From Azolla caroliniana (Eukaryota; Polypodiophyta): 64,000 nt of DNA. Below the pieces are notes generated by a model. It did not search any database. It was not told the origin of the DNA and was given only the letters and a program-made list of their open reading frames with translations. The translations under genes and the position numbers were made by a program. The number at the start of each line of letters is the position of its first letter. Position 1 is the stretch's first letter. Location: assembly GCA_043228905.1 (NCBI GenBank), contig JBHGNT010000004.1, positions 15,748,001-15,812,000 of the forward strand, given 5' to 3'. This document shows, piece after piece, positions 20,561 to 32,657 of the stretch.

Positions 20561-20992
20561 TGTTATTCCTTCGGGCCAGACAATGGCCTAACACAGGGTG
20601 TCTAGGGAAGAAACTTCACCAAAGGGGTGCTACGGCGAGATAACTTAAGACTCAACGATTAATCAAGCTTTAATTGGTTACTTAGCAATATGGCATTAGA
20701 CTTGATACACGCATATGATAGAACAATTAGCACAGAACGGTAATCAACACTTAAAGATAAAACAAGGAGCTCTATTAATTATCCATCAAAGTTTTACATT
20801 GTAACCGGGCCTTTATATAGGTCACCAGTGCTGAGTACAAAACGGTGCCAACCGGCACCTGTTCGGATCTGGATCGGCATACCGAATCCGGTCCGTTTGT
20901 TCAGGTCTCATAAACTACTTAATTATAATAGATTCTGAATATACAATCCCTTTCTCATTCTGGTCTTTAACTCCTTTGCCGGACGAGTAACA
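20561..20992 (-). mobile_element. 3' LTR of gypsy G
   Basis: 432 bp, begins TGTTATTCC, ends GAGTAACA. It aligns with the two parts of the 5' LTR at 32665-32843 and 33482-33748. No clear polypurine tract adjoins it; instead a GTGGGAT/ATCCCAC hairpin lies at 21005-21035. Confidence 0.9.
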
Positions 20993-23756
20993 CATGGCAT
21001 GCCCGTGGGATAGTACCTTGTACGTCGAATCCCACTATCCGGCCCTTAGACTTCATCCAAGATATCTAGAATACTCTTCTCTAGGGTGTCCAATGGTTCT
21101 TCGGGAATCTATTGTTGTTGCTAGTGTGGATGTTGATGTTGTGGTTGTTGCTGTTGTTGCTCCGACTCCGGATCCTCCGATTGTTGCTCCTTAGATGGCG
21201 TCTGTTTGGCTCCCGGTACCGGCGGTTGTGGCGGTGATTACTCCGTCAGCTGCTCTGCCGGATTTGACTCCGGTAGACTTGCCCCAGCCTTGTCTCCATC
21301 CGGTCCTTGCCCCGGTGATGGCTCCTCATCGCTGAAGTTGACGGTCGCCGCCTGCTTTGCTTCTTCTTGCTGTAGCCTAGTCCGCTCATAGCTTTCAAAC
21401 TTGATTTGAGCATCCAGTCAATCATCGTCCAGCTGTGCTACCAGTTGCCAGACCACTGCTGACTGTTCCTCCGCCAAAGTTACAAAGTCTTCTGCTAACT
21501 CATCTATTATGGCGGTGAAGTCGTCCTTTGTTAGCATGTAGCACTCATCGTCATCCTTCTGCCGGTTTTCCGCGTCCGCCCTTGGCAACTGGAGCTCGGT
21601 TGTGTGCTTTGCCCATTTGTCCCACCATTGCACAGAGCTTTCGTCAATCAAGTATTTTGTCTTGTTCCTCCATGCCTAGACAATGAATTGGATCCGCTCA
21701 AGTCCCATCTTTGATTTGTCCTCCGCGGCTTGCCGTTCTTCCTTCAATTGCTTGATCAGCTTCACTGTGTCCACCTCCTGCTGCCGGTAATGTGACAATT
21801 GGTTTTGGTAGGTGTTCTGCAACCTCTGCAATACCATTGTCGCTCTTTCCTTTTCTTCATAATGATGCTTATGGAGCTCCATACTTTCCTGCGCGGCTTC
21901 TTCTAGTAGCGTTGTTCTTTCAGCCCGTTCTTCAGCTAGCATTGTCTCGGCTCGATGAACTTCCTACCAGAGCTCTACCATCTTCTCCTATTGCTTCTTA
22001 TGCTCCATATCCAGGTGCTTATAGTCCCGGTGCAGGTGCTCAAAATCATCAGTCTTCTGCTTCCGCTTTTGGTTGAGTTGCCGGCAAGCGCAGTCTTCCC
22101 GATCTTTCTGTTGACGGAGTTCTTCTTTAAGTCTCTCAATCTCCATTTCCGCCATCCGTCGCAGCTTATCCTTTTCTTGCAGCACTTTCTCTTTCTCCTC
22201 CTTAAGCCAGTCATATGCCTGATGTCCTTTCCGCAGATTCTCTTCAGCCCGGCAGAGGTTCTCAGTAGTCTTTCTTTGTTCTTCTTCTGCCGCTTTCTTC
22301 AAGTCCCTTTCTCGGGTGCGTAATGCTTCTTGTGCGGCCAGTTCATCTTTCAATTCAGCAAGCTCTCTCGCTTGCGCCGCCACTATCTCCGGGACTAGTT
22401 CCATGTCCGAGGTCTTATTACTATGTACAGGTGCTAGTGTGTCTTTATTCTGTACATCTATCGGGGTCACCGGTGCTTGGATCTGTGGTCCGGTTAAGGC
22501 CATTTTGGCCAATTCTTTTGCGGCCAGGTCCAAGTCTTGTTCTAGGCTCTGGATCCTCGACCGAGCCGTCTCTAGTTCTCCGGTTGTGACTAGCAACCGG
22601 TCCATGAGCGCTTTCTCCTCCACCTCTATGTAGTGCACCACTCCGACAATCTGTTCTCCAATCCACCGGAGCCATTGGCTGCCGGTGCCCTGTTGTTGCG
22701 TCTGCACGGAGGGTTGGCTATTGGTTCTGCTAGCCAGTGGTCGATCTTGTGCGGTTGCGTCGAGCTGCAACTCTGTATCCGGTTTGTGACCACTTTGCCG
22801 TTCTAGTTCCGGTTGCACCTCTGTTGGTTGCTCCGCCTCTGATTGCTCTTGACCTGCTAGTGAGGAAGGCAACTGTACTACCGGCGCTTGCATTTCGGGT
22901 CTTGCCGTATCCTGACCCGCCGGTGTAGCTTGTTGTGCAGGGAGCTCTATGAACGGTTCTGTCCGAACCATTCTGGTTTCACCCTTGGTGCGGGATACTC
23001 AGTGCGGGGTAGAGGTGTTCCATCCTTCTTCAAGTCCGAATGCTCCCCAGCCTGTTCAGCGGTGCTTGCCTTCTAGTGCCGCTGGAGGTGCTCTAACGGT
23101 TCCTCCTCCGCTTCCTCCTCTTGAGTCCCGATGTTGATTTTTGCTGCCAAGGGGTCCGGCTTTTGTTGAACCGGTCGGTGAAATTGTCACAGACACACCA
23201 AGCGCGGACTAAGACGGAGCACGGATGATGAGGCTACGGCGGAGCGATGATGGAATGACACAAGAGCATAAAGATAGAGATGAAGATTAAGGAGAGAAGA
23301 TGGGCAAAATGAGAACACTAGATTGATATGTCCATGATTGGCGTTGTTCACCTTGAATTCCTTCAAGGTGAACTCAACTATTTATACTAAGTGGCATGCA
23401 TACCTGTTGCATGCATGTGATACAATAGAGCATGTAGGCAGTAGGTACGCATGCATGTGCCAAGTGTAAATAATACAAGGGAGAAATTATGCACATGATG
23501 CTAGCTAAAACCTACAATGAGGAAGTATGTACATGATTATATGTTAGATGTGTGGTTAACACATAACACTCGATTATAACTTGGTCATGTCAAGAGTTCA
23601 AATATTGACATTATCCCCCCTCCAACGATGCCTTCCCAAATCGTTTGTCGACTTTAGGAGATATTGTTGATGAAAATCTTAGATCACCTCAAAAGTATTT
23701 TGTAAATCCTAGACAAGGAGTAACCCTTCCACAAGACGAGGTATTTAACACCAATG

Positions 23757-24713
23757 GGCATGAGCGACCATGTGTGGTCCTCGTGTAGGACTGGAACACA
23801 AATATCAATGGGTGTGATCGACTATGTGAGGTCCTCATGGGGAGCATGAACACCAAGGGGCATGAGTGACCATGTGGGGTCCTTGCCGAGAACTGGAACG
23901 TTCCTCGCTAAGAGTTGGAACACGAACACCAACGGGCGTAAGCAACCATGTTGTCCTCACCGAGAAATGGAACACGAACGAGTGAGCGACCATGTGGCCC
24001 TCACCGGGAATAGGAACACGAACGAGATTAATCGACCATGTGTGGTCCTCATTGGGAATTGGAACATGAATAACAACGGGCATGAGCGACCATGTCGGTC
24101 CTCACTGGGATCTAGAACACGAACAGTAGTTGGAGTGAGCGACCATGTCGGTCCTCACTGGGATCTAGAACACGAACAATAGTTGGAGTGAGCGACCATG
24201 TGCGGTTGTTACCGGTGACTGAAACACGAACGGGAGTGAGCGACCATGCGGCCCTCACTGGGAACAGGAACACGAACGGGAGTGAGTGGCCATGTGCGGC
24301 CCTCACCGGGAACAGTAAACACGAACGGGCGTGAGCGACCATGCGGCCATCACCGGAAACTCGAACATGAACGTGCATGAGCGATCATGCGGCCCTCACC
24401 GGGAACTCGAACATGAACGGGCGTGAGCGACCATGCGGCCCTCACCGGGAACTGTAACACGAATACCAACGGGAGTGAGTGGCCTTGTGCGGACCTCACC
24501 GGGAACTGGAACACGGCCCTCACCGGGAACTTGAACACGAACGGGCGTGAACGACCATGCGGCCCTCACTGGGAACTGTAACACGAAAACCAACGGGAGT
24601 GAGCGGCCTTGTGCGGCCCTCACTGGGAACTGTAACACGAACACCAACGGGAGTGAGCAGCCTTGTGCGGCCCTCACCGGGAACTGGAACACGAACACGA
24701 ACGGGAAAGAAAC
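23757..24713. repeat. 46-54-bp minisatellite inside the small LTR element
   Basis: Roughly 19 diverged units. Each carries GAGCGACCATG, a GGCCCTCACCGGGAAC block and AACACGAACGGG. The minus-strand ORFs over it (23835-24900) are periodic translations of this repeat. Confidence 0.85.
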
Positions 24714-24889
24714 TAAAAAATAGAGACAATGATGAGGAGAAACTAAAAGGCAATGAAAATGATGAGAAGAAACTAGGAGATAGAAATGGCGAGGAAGATA
24801 GGAAACGAAGCGATGTTGATGATGGTACGGTGACGATGGTAACTCTAGAAGCAAGGTCGATGACGGAGACGGGTGATGCTTCTAGTTGG

Positions 24890-24902
24890 AAGGTGAACAA
24901 AC
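24890..24902 (-). other. Putative self-priming primer-binding site of the small LTR element
   Basis: On the minus strand, immediately after the 5' LTR end at 24903, the sequence is GT then TTGTTCACCTT. It has no tRNA-type TGG. The 11-mer is complementary to AAGGTGAACAA in the LTR (minus strand, from 25072). Confidence 0.55.
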
Positions 24903-25061
24903 TGTCACGGACACACCAAGCGCGGACTAAGACGGAGCACGGATGATGAGGCTACGACGGAGTGATGACGGAATGACACAAGAGCATAAAGATAGAGATG
25001 AAGATTAAGGAGAGAAGATGGGCAAAATGAGAACACTAGATTGATATGTCCATGATTGGCG

Positions 25062-25104
25062 TTGTTCACCTTGAATTCCTTCAAGGTGAACTCAACTATT
25101 TATA
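25062..25104 (-). promoter_or_regulatory. TATA box and predicted RNA start of the small LTR element
   Basis: On the minus strand TATAAATAG begins at 25104. A start 32 bp downstream falls at 25072, the first base of AAGGTGAACAA (25072-25062), which matches the primer-binding region. Inferred from spacing only. Confidence 0.5.
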
Positions 25105-26445
25105 CTAAGTGGCATGCATACCTGTTGCATGCATGTGATACAATAAAGCATGTAGGCAGTAGGTACGCATGCATGTGCCAAGTGTAAATAATACAAGGGA
25201 GAAATTATGCACATGATGCTAGCTAAAACCTACAATGAGGAAGTATGTACATGATTATATGTTAGATATGTGGTTAACACATAACACTTGATTATAACTT
25301 GGTCATGTCAAGAGTTCGAATCTTGACAGAAATATGATCTTGATTGGCCGTGCCGGTGGCTCATCTTGCGTTTCCGCCTGCCACTTCCTATTGGCGTGCT
25401 CTTTTGCCACCTTGTCCGTGTCGGCCACCTTCCCTTTGGGTGCCTTAGAGGCCAACAACTGCTGCCATTTTGAAGCCGTTTTCGGGGTGCCTTCGGTTGT
25501 TCTCCCCCGCTTCGTGGTCTTGACGGGCTCGATAGGTGGCGCCAATAGGGTGAGCCATTGCGCCACTGCAGTCCATATTTTCCAACCCTCCTTGCCTCTT
25601 ACAGAGTCGATGGCCACACAGAGGCCATCCGCAATCAGTACCGGCCAGTCCACCTTCACGCCTTCATACGTTGCTATGACTAAGCTAGCTCGGTTCTGAG
25701 GCATGCACGGGGGTCGAGGGTACACATGTCCAAATTCATGAAGCACACGGGCAATCTCTCGAAATAATGTTTCTTCGCCGCCCTGTGTCCTGTAAGCCTT
25801 GCTGGCCAGAGTGTATTCGCCAAAATATTTTCGGAGCTTCTCCGGGGTAGGGTTGTTGATAGTGAAGAGGCCCCCTCCGGAAGGCCAATCAAAGTATGGA
25901 TGGCCTCCTTCGTGATCAGTTCTGTGTCGATATCCTTTACTATCTTCTCCGCCTCCCGGTGCGATGGCGCCTCCATGATCGTGAGGAAACCTTCTAACCC
26001 ATGTTGCCTTAGCCACTTCTTGGCTGCTTTAGAGAGTGTTTGGCAGTTCATGGCTTCTTCGAGGTCAGTGAGTGCTGGTGAGGGATGTGTTTGAGGAGGC
26101 TCTGTGTGCGTGGGCTCGCGTCTGATGATCTTCAATCGCTTGTGTTCATTTGTGCTCCTCTGTTCGTGAAATGTGAAGACCTCCATGCGATGGGAATTTT
26201 CTTGCTGCATGTTGTCGCCTTTTTTTCTTACCCGCGCGTGTGCACATCATGTACTAGAATAGAATGATGTGCCATGTGGCGGCGGTTTAATACTCTATTA
26301 ATAGCCCACTACGTACCTTTTCAAAGTGCTTTTTCCCTCCTTGTTCTTGCATGTGTCTGTTCACACCTCGCCGTTGCATGATTTACTTTGATTTGATTTG
26401 ATTTGATTTTTTTTGTTTATTATTATTTTTAATCAAACTGTTTGG

Positions 26446-28332
26446 TTAATTCGCATCCGGTCCCACCAGACCCCTATCTGAATTGTGGGACTTGCCGGCC
26501 GTTGGACTGCTTGCCGTTGCGTGGTTCTTGCCGTTTGCCGACTCGTGCTCCCTCTTACCGGCTTCGCGTTTGCTGATTCCTAAAGGTGTTGCCGTCTCTT
26601 CCGACTTACCAGTGTCTGGTTCTGTGTGGGCCTTTACTTGTTCAAATGGGTTTCTTGGCATGGGTCCATTGTATGGTTTGAGTCAGAACCCATTCACCCA
26701 TTTACCCAGAACCTCGCCGGCGAGTGTCCCTTAATGGTAGGAACCGTTGAACTCACGCGTGATCCAGTATGGTCCGGTCCACCAAAACCATAGCTTCCCC
26801 GACATCTTACCCATCCGGGTCTGGAATACTAGTACCGGCTTACCGATTTCGATCATCTTTTCGTTCCCTTTTCGGTGACGATCCAGGAACGCTTTCCTTC
26901 CCCGCTACTCTAGTTCTAGGTGCATGATGCTGGCTAGCCGGTGTTCTTCCAATTCTCACAACGCGGCTAACCGGATCGCTTCCGATTGCTTCTCATTTAG
27001 GCGTTCCCGAATCTGTATTCGTAAACTCGCTACCTGGAACTCGACCCGCATCATTGCCTCCAATCCGAATGCTAGGCGAAACGGTGTTGTGCGGATACTT
27101 GTCTTATATGTCGTTCGATAGGCCCAGAGTGCACTGTGTAGCTTTGTATCCCAATCCGTCCGGTTCTCATTGACGATTTTTTGAAGGATGTTCTGTAGTG
27201 TTTTATTTGTTGACTCGGCTAATCCGTTGGCTTGCGGATAATAGGGAGTGCTCCGTTTGTGCACCACCACATAAAATGTCGTCAAACTTTCCACTATTTA
27301 CCCTAAGAAGTGCCCACCTTGGTCACTTATTAGCTCTATCGAACATCCATACCGACACCAGATGTATTCATATAAATTTTTTGTCATGGATGCCGCGGTG
27401 TTGTCGCGTAGTGCTTTGGCTTCCACCCATTTTGTGCAATAATCCATAGCGACAATCACGTACCGGTTGTCGGTTCTCATTGTTGGTGGTTTGAATGGAG
27501 CGACAAAATCCAGCCCCCATTTTTGAAATGGTTCTAACGGTAGCACGGGCTAGTGAGGCATCCTGGCTTGTTCGGTTGGTTGGCCCATTCGCTGACATAA
27601 GTCGCATTCTTTAGCGTACCGGATTGCATCCTTCAATGTTGTTGGCCACTGTTCGGTTGGTTGGCCCATTCGCTGACATAAGTCGCATTCTTTAGTGTAC
27701 CGGACTGCATCCTTCAATGTTATTGGCCACCAGCAATAATCCGGAGCGACAATCATGTACCGGTTGCCGGTTCTCATTACTAGTGGTTTGAATGGAGTGA
27801 CAAAATCCAGCCCCCATTTCTGAAATGGTTCTAACGGTAGCACGGGCTGGTGAGGCATCCTGGCTTGTTCGGTTGGTTGGCCCATTCGCTAACATAAGTC
27901 GCATTCCTTAGTGTACTGAACTGCATCCTTCAATGTTGTTGGCCACCATAGTCCACTCTCCCATATTTTCCTTGCCGTAGCGTCTCCGGCATAATGTCCT
28001 CCAGCCACTCCGCAGTGTGCTTCGCGCAATATTATGTCCTTTTCATCGCTGCACACTGCACGCCGCCATATGCCATCTACGCCTTTGTGGTACAGTGTGT
28101 CCTGTAATAGACAAAAGTGCCAGCTTTGAACAACTAAGCGTTTCCTCTCGTCTCTGTTCATCTCCTCCAGAGGTAAGCTGGTGCTCAGAAATTGGTGCAT
28201 GTTGGTGAGCCACTTGTCTTCCTTTGCGACCGAACCATCCGTTTTTGTTTCTGTTGTGACTCTAAACAGTTCTGCATCCGGGAACTCGTCTGGGACCCCA
28301 TCACCAGTCTCGCCGGAATCTAACCGGCTCAA
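26446..28332 (-). pseudogene. pol: Gypsy G integrase with an internal duplication
   Basis: The HHCC finger region (AHCGVAGGHYAG and KECDLCQRMGQP) lies near 27890-28040. A stretch containing KECDLCQRMGQPTEQ occurs three times (about 27895, 27680 and 27600). LEPFQKWGLDFV occurs twice (27816 and 27520). Core residues include ISDQGGHF (about 27310) and GLAESTNK (27220). The C-terminal part (TTPFRLAFGLEA) is followed by a P/K/S-rich tail ending near 26446. Broken by stops. Confidence 0.8.
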
Positions 28333-28362
28333 ATAGTTTGCTACCGCATGTTGTATGCCGGG

Positions 28363-29621
28363 TCAGTGGAATATCTCAAACTCGAATTCTTGTAATAGTA
28401 ACGTCCACCGGGCCAGCTTACTGGTGAGTGATGCTTTGGACACCAAATAGAGGAGCGCCGAATGATCTACGTGAAAGGAAAATTTCCTTCCCAACAGATA
28501 GTGTCTAAACTTGGTGACATTGTAGCTCATATACCCAAGGCCTCCCTTTCCGTCTAAACAGATAGTGTCTAAACTTCCGGCTGGCATAATACACTGGACG
28601 GTACCACTTCGGTTCTGTAAGTTGCATAAACGCTCTCCCGATTGCGATGTCGGATGCGTCAACGAACACATGGAATCTCTTTAGACCAATCCGGAGGTTG
28701 CACCACCGGCGCTTGTCACAATAGTACTTTTAGTGCCCAGTAAGCCTTGTCTTCTGTGTCCGTCCATTGGAACAATGTCCGATGTACCGCAGCATGAAAT
28801 GGTGTAGTCAGGTCTGCCAGATACTGGAGCATTCGGCTATTGCACCGAATTTGTCCTAAGAACCGGCTTAATGTCTTTGCAGTGGTTGGTGCCGGTGCCT
28901 CCAAAATAGCTTTGACCTTGTCCAGATTCCCTGCAATACCATCCTTGCTCACGATGTGGCGAAGTAACACTCCGCTGGACACTCCGAACACGCATTTTGC
29001 CGGGTAAAGGCTTAGCCGGTAAACCCTACATTTCTCCAAACATAGTCGGAGGTGCTGAAGGTGATCCCCTTCCCGGCTATAAATAGCGAAGTCGTCCAAG
29101 AACATCTGCATGAATGCCGGAATGAATTCTCTGAAAATCTCCATGATGATCCGCTGGAAGGTTGCTGGCGCCGTTTTCAGTCTGAACATCATAACTACGG
29201 CAACAAAGACTCCCCATTCGGTAACAAAAGTGGTTTTCTCCTGGTCGTCGGGGTGCATCCGGACCTGATTATAGCCGCTGAAACCGTCCAGAAAACTGTA
29301 CAGCTCATGACCGGCGACCACATCCAAGACTCCATCCATGAATGGAAGTGGGAAGGTGTCTGTTACCATAGTCGCATTCAATTTCCGGTAGTCGACGCAA
29401 ACTCTTATCTTACCATTCTTTTTCAGTACTATGACTATCAGACTGAGCCATGTGGCTTTCTTTACCGGTTGGATGAAGCCAACCCTTAGCAACTTGTCGA
29501 TTTCTTCTTTGACTTTTGTTGCGTAATTCGGGTTCATCCGGTAACTTCGTTGCGCTACCGGTTTGGCGTCTTTACTCAGATGTATCTGGTGTTGATACAA
29601 CTGAGGATCGAGTCCCCGCAT
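28363..29621 (-). pseudogene. pol: Gypsy G reverse transcriptase and RNase H
   Basis: A 301-codon open stretch (28716-29621) holds IRVCVDYRKLNATMVTD, FLDGFSGYNQVRM, KTAPATFQ and the catalytic MFLDDFAIYS. RNase H blocks (FHVDHSALLYLV, LLLQEFEFEI) are at 28363-28671 after a stop. The residue before LKTAPATFQ is R where G is usual. Confidence 0.85.
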
Positions 29622-30787
29622 GTCCTCATAGGACTAGGCAAACACATCGCGAAATTCTTTTAGGAGTGTGATCATTGCCGTTTTCTTCTCCGGGGTCATT
29701 TCCTTGGTGATGTGAACCGGTCTTGCGTCCTCTGTGGTACCTAGGTTTACCCCTTCTAGTTGGGATTCTTTTACGCGCTGTGACACTGCCATTTCTCTTT
29801 CCAATGCCTCCTGTGCTTGCCGTAACTCCCGGATCTCTTCTTTATCCAGTTCCTCGTCTGTCCCGTCTGGTTGCAGTATGTACAGTGATACTGCTTCGGC
29901 TACATCAATTTTGAACAACGGTACGATCTTCGGATTTTCCTATAAGTATTGATCGACCTCTTCGTTCGCCAATCCTTCCAGCATGTTGACACATTCCACA
30001 TATAGCGGTGTCAATTCCTTACTGGTACTCGACCGTGGTTGACTCGGTACTCGCACTTTCGCTTTTCCACGTCGGAACGTAATTATATTCTTCGTCCAGT
30101 TTTGCTTGATGTGTGTTGTTTTTAACCAAGGGCGTCCCAACAATAGTGGGTAAGCTCCTTGAGCCTGTAGCTGGAGAACTACTGCCGAAATGAGAAATGT
30201 GTGACCCCCGATGGTCACTTCGAGATCACGTATTAATCCAGTCGGCCGTACTGAGCTTGTGTCCGCCATCCGAAGCCAAAACGGGGATGGTTCCTAGTCA
30301 TGGATTCCTACAGTGTTACACGTTCGGAGGCTGATCACGTTCACGCCGGATCCTCCATTGATAATCGTGCCGGGTAGCTCTTTTCCTTTCACGATGGCTG
30401 TGATTGCTAGACTGCTCGTGTCTACTACCGCCGGTCCTTCCTTCGGATTCGAAAAGAAAGCCGGAGCTAGTGGTGTGTCGGCTGTCGTCCTTCCTGTCTT
30501 TAGTCCTTCCGTGAAGCGTGGTACCAGTTGCAATAGCGGGCGTAACAACAACATTATTTGGCATTCTTGTAACGCCTGCCATGTTGGGTTTTCAGGCTGC
30601 CCTATGCCGGTGAGCTCTTCGGCATTCTTCTTTTGTTGTTCGAGCTCTGCCACATTCTACTCATTTGCCTTCTTCACCCATTCGGTTGCCTGCTTCCGGA
30701 TGGCTTCTTGAGTTTCCCACTCCGTGGCTTTGCCTTTTGATCTTGTAGTGACTTGTTGTAAGTCTGCGACTTCCGCATCTACCATGT
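29622..30787 (-). pseudogene. pol: Gypsy G gag-pol linker and protease, catalytic Asp lost
   Basis: A single reading frame with several in-frame stops. The protease motif reads IINGGSGVNVISL near 30345-30365, with N (codon 30357-30359) where the catalytic D is expected. Downstream come LLLGRPWLKTTHIKQNW (about 30120) and the TPEKKTAMITLLKEFRDVFA block. The frame then meets TAG at about 29636 instead of W before SYEDMRGLDP. Confidence 0.75.
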
Positions 30788-32507
30788 TCACCGTTGGTCG
30801 CTTGTTGTAGCTCTTCGCCGAACATTGGTTACTATAGTGGCCTTCCTGCCGGCAATAATAGCCGGACGCCTTCCGGGTGTAGTTGGATTTAGTGTTTGTG
30901 CCCGCACCCGGTTGAGGTCTTGTGGTAAGTGCTTGGTTTTTGTCCGGTTGGCTGCTTGGAGCGCCCTTTTCCGGTTCTCGTGGATGACCCCCCTTTTTGT
31001 TGAAATGATGTTTCTTGTTGAAATTCTTTTTGTTTCGGTAACCTTGACGGGGCTAGTTGTCATACTTGCAATAGTCATCCCGTCGTTGGTTGTAACCAGG
31101 GGAGTGATCCCGGTTGTATCTCTCGTACCGTCCATTATAGTCCCGGTATCTATCCTGTCTGGTATACTGGTCATAAGCGTCTCTTCGATCGTTGTACCGG
31201 ACATCTTGTGCCGGCCAGTAGCGCTCCTCTCGCTGCCAGCGTGCTTCTTCTTCCTCCCGGTTGCTTCGTGGTTCAATTTGCCGGACCGGTGGTGCTTGCC
31301 GATTTAACAAGTTATACTCACACCATTCCATTGTGTGACTTCGGGAGTGGTAGAGCAAGCATTGGGAACTCATGGTGCATTCCAACGCCGAATGTCCGGC
31401 ATTCAGGCATGTTGTACATTGAATTGCTTGCCGAAAGCGGAGGTCCTCATCTGTTAGTAGTGCACGCTGAAGTGCGCCCATGGTTAGCCATGAACTTGAT
31501 TTTTCCATTTCCCGAACTCGGTCGATCACTTGATCTATGTTGCTGGTCCGGAAATCAATGACGATGCACGCCGTTCTTAAGGGTTCCCGGAGTGTTGCTA
31601 AGAATATGGCCTTTGTTTCTTCCTCTGGAGGTGCCCGGCTGAGCTGACTGTGGATCCGCTGGAACCGGATGACAAACTGTTGAATGTTCTCCTTTGGTTC
31701 CTGCCGGATAATGTAAAAGAGGCCTACCATTTCCCGTTGGTCCATCTCCTTTTGAAAGAAATGCAAGAATTTCGTCTTTAATGCTTCAAACGTGGGGATG
31801 GTGCTGGGATCTTGTGTTCGGTGCCATCTGGCGGCCGGTCCCTCCAGATTCATGCCGACCTTTGCCATTTTTGAGCGTTCCTCTTCGGCCGCATTTAAGC
31901 GTTGGGACACATGGTTTGCCTCCCAGGTCTGCTGAAACACATGGACGTGGGCTTCCGCGTTCGGATCATCCCGGTATCTCGGATATTGGAACGGCATATC
32001 GTCGTCTGGTGTTGATACGTGGGCTGGTGGTATCGGTGGTCTTTCCTCCTCTATCGGCGTCGGAGGTCTTGCCCGCTCCTCTATCGGCGTCAGAGGTCTT
32101 TCATGTTCCTCTTTCGGTGTTGGAGGCCTCTCCTCGACTTCTAGTGTCGGAGGTCTCTCTTCCTCGACTTCTGGTTCCGGAGTGTGCTCGACTTCCGGTG
32201 CTAGAGGTTCCAGCCTTGTCAATTCTGGTTCCGGTGTCGGCAAGGTATTCGACTCCTCGTCCTCCAGTCCATTTGGGGTGTCGTTACTGCTGCGGTAGTT
32301 CGTATGTGTGTTGTATTCCCCTTCCGAATCCGATTCAAAAGCCGAAAATGCTTCGGATTCGCCTTCGCCCACTGCCAATGCCTGGAGAAGGGATTCCGCT
32401 TCCCGAAGCCTGCTTAGGCTGCTTCCTTCATTCGGGTAGTCGTTTTGTTGTGAACGAAGTGACTCCTTGGCCACTCTCCGGATCACCTTGGAAAATGAGC
32501 GATCCAC
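30788..32507 (-). pseudogene. gag: Gypsy G Gag
   Basis: A 484-codon open frame (31053-32507) continues in another frame to 30788. N-terminal part: acidic, then proline-glutamate-rich (ERPPTP repeats). The capsid domain runs from about residue 190 to 330 (KFLHFFQKEM, QQFVIRFQRIHSQL). Zinc knuckle one is C-TT-C-LNAG-H-SALE-C. Knuckle two reads C-LL-Y-HSRS-H-TMEW-C, its second ligand changed to tyrosine. An R/Y/D-rich tail follows, and a third knuckle-like block (CRQEGHYSNQC) lies near 30830. One frameshift near 31060. Confidence 0.85.
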
Positions 32508-32639
32508 TCTGATACCTTCTACTACTTGCTGGAAAGCCTCTCGCTTCCTCAGCCATTCAGCAAGTCTCCTTGCTCACTCCGCAACCGGGTCGTTCGTTGG
32601 TCTAGTCATCCATTCCCGTCGTTGTTCGTTGCGATTGTG

Positions 32640-32657
32640 CAGGAATCGTGGTCGCCA
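32640..32657 (-). other. Primer-binding site of gypsy G
   Basis: The minus strand reads TTTTTGGCGACCACG just inside the 5' LTR. The TGGCG start is typical of tRNA-primed plant gypsy elements. The tRNA species is not determined. Confidence 0.6.

Larger units (their letters stand above)
23185..25328 (-). mobile_element. Small non-autonomous LTR element
   Basis: Two 426-bp LTRs (23185-23610 and 24903-25328) begin TGTCAC and end TTGACA on the plus strand. The TSD GAAAT is at 23180-23184 and 25329-25333. Orientation is minus: a purine tract reads GGAGGGGGGATAA on the minus strand at 23611-23623, next to the left LTR. The 1.29-kb internal region has no retrotransposon gene. It is mostly a 46-54-bp tandem repeat. 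Confidence 0.92.
21100..26210 (-). pseudogene. Extra ORF of gypsy G, sense orientation, coiled coil, interrupted
   Basis: It starts at ATG 26210-26208 (MQQENSHRMEVF), about 240 bp after the pol end. The first part, split by a frameshift near 25900, has LSKAAKKWLRQHGLEGFL, ASKAYRTQGGEETLFREIA and AVAQWLTLLAPP. The frame is interrupted by a non-autonomous LTR element (23185-25328). It resumes in a 327-codon stretch (21988-22971) with long E/K/L/R heptads, then further coiled-coil sequence to about 21418, and a Q/H/P-rich end. About 850 codons without the insert. I recognise no catalytic domain. Extra ORFs are known in Tat-lineage elements, but the ones I know of in this position are antisense. 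Confidence 0.6.

Noticed and set aside
21955-22633. Plus-strand ORFs opposite the coiled-coil ORF
   Set aside because: Leucine/serine-rich shadows of the minus-strand coiled-coil codons.
23835-24946. Minus-strand ORFs with repeated GEGRMVAHARSC-type words and the plus-strand 129-codon ORF
   Set aside because: Periodic translations of the internal minisatellite of the small LTR element.
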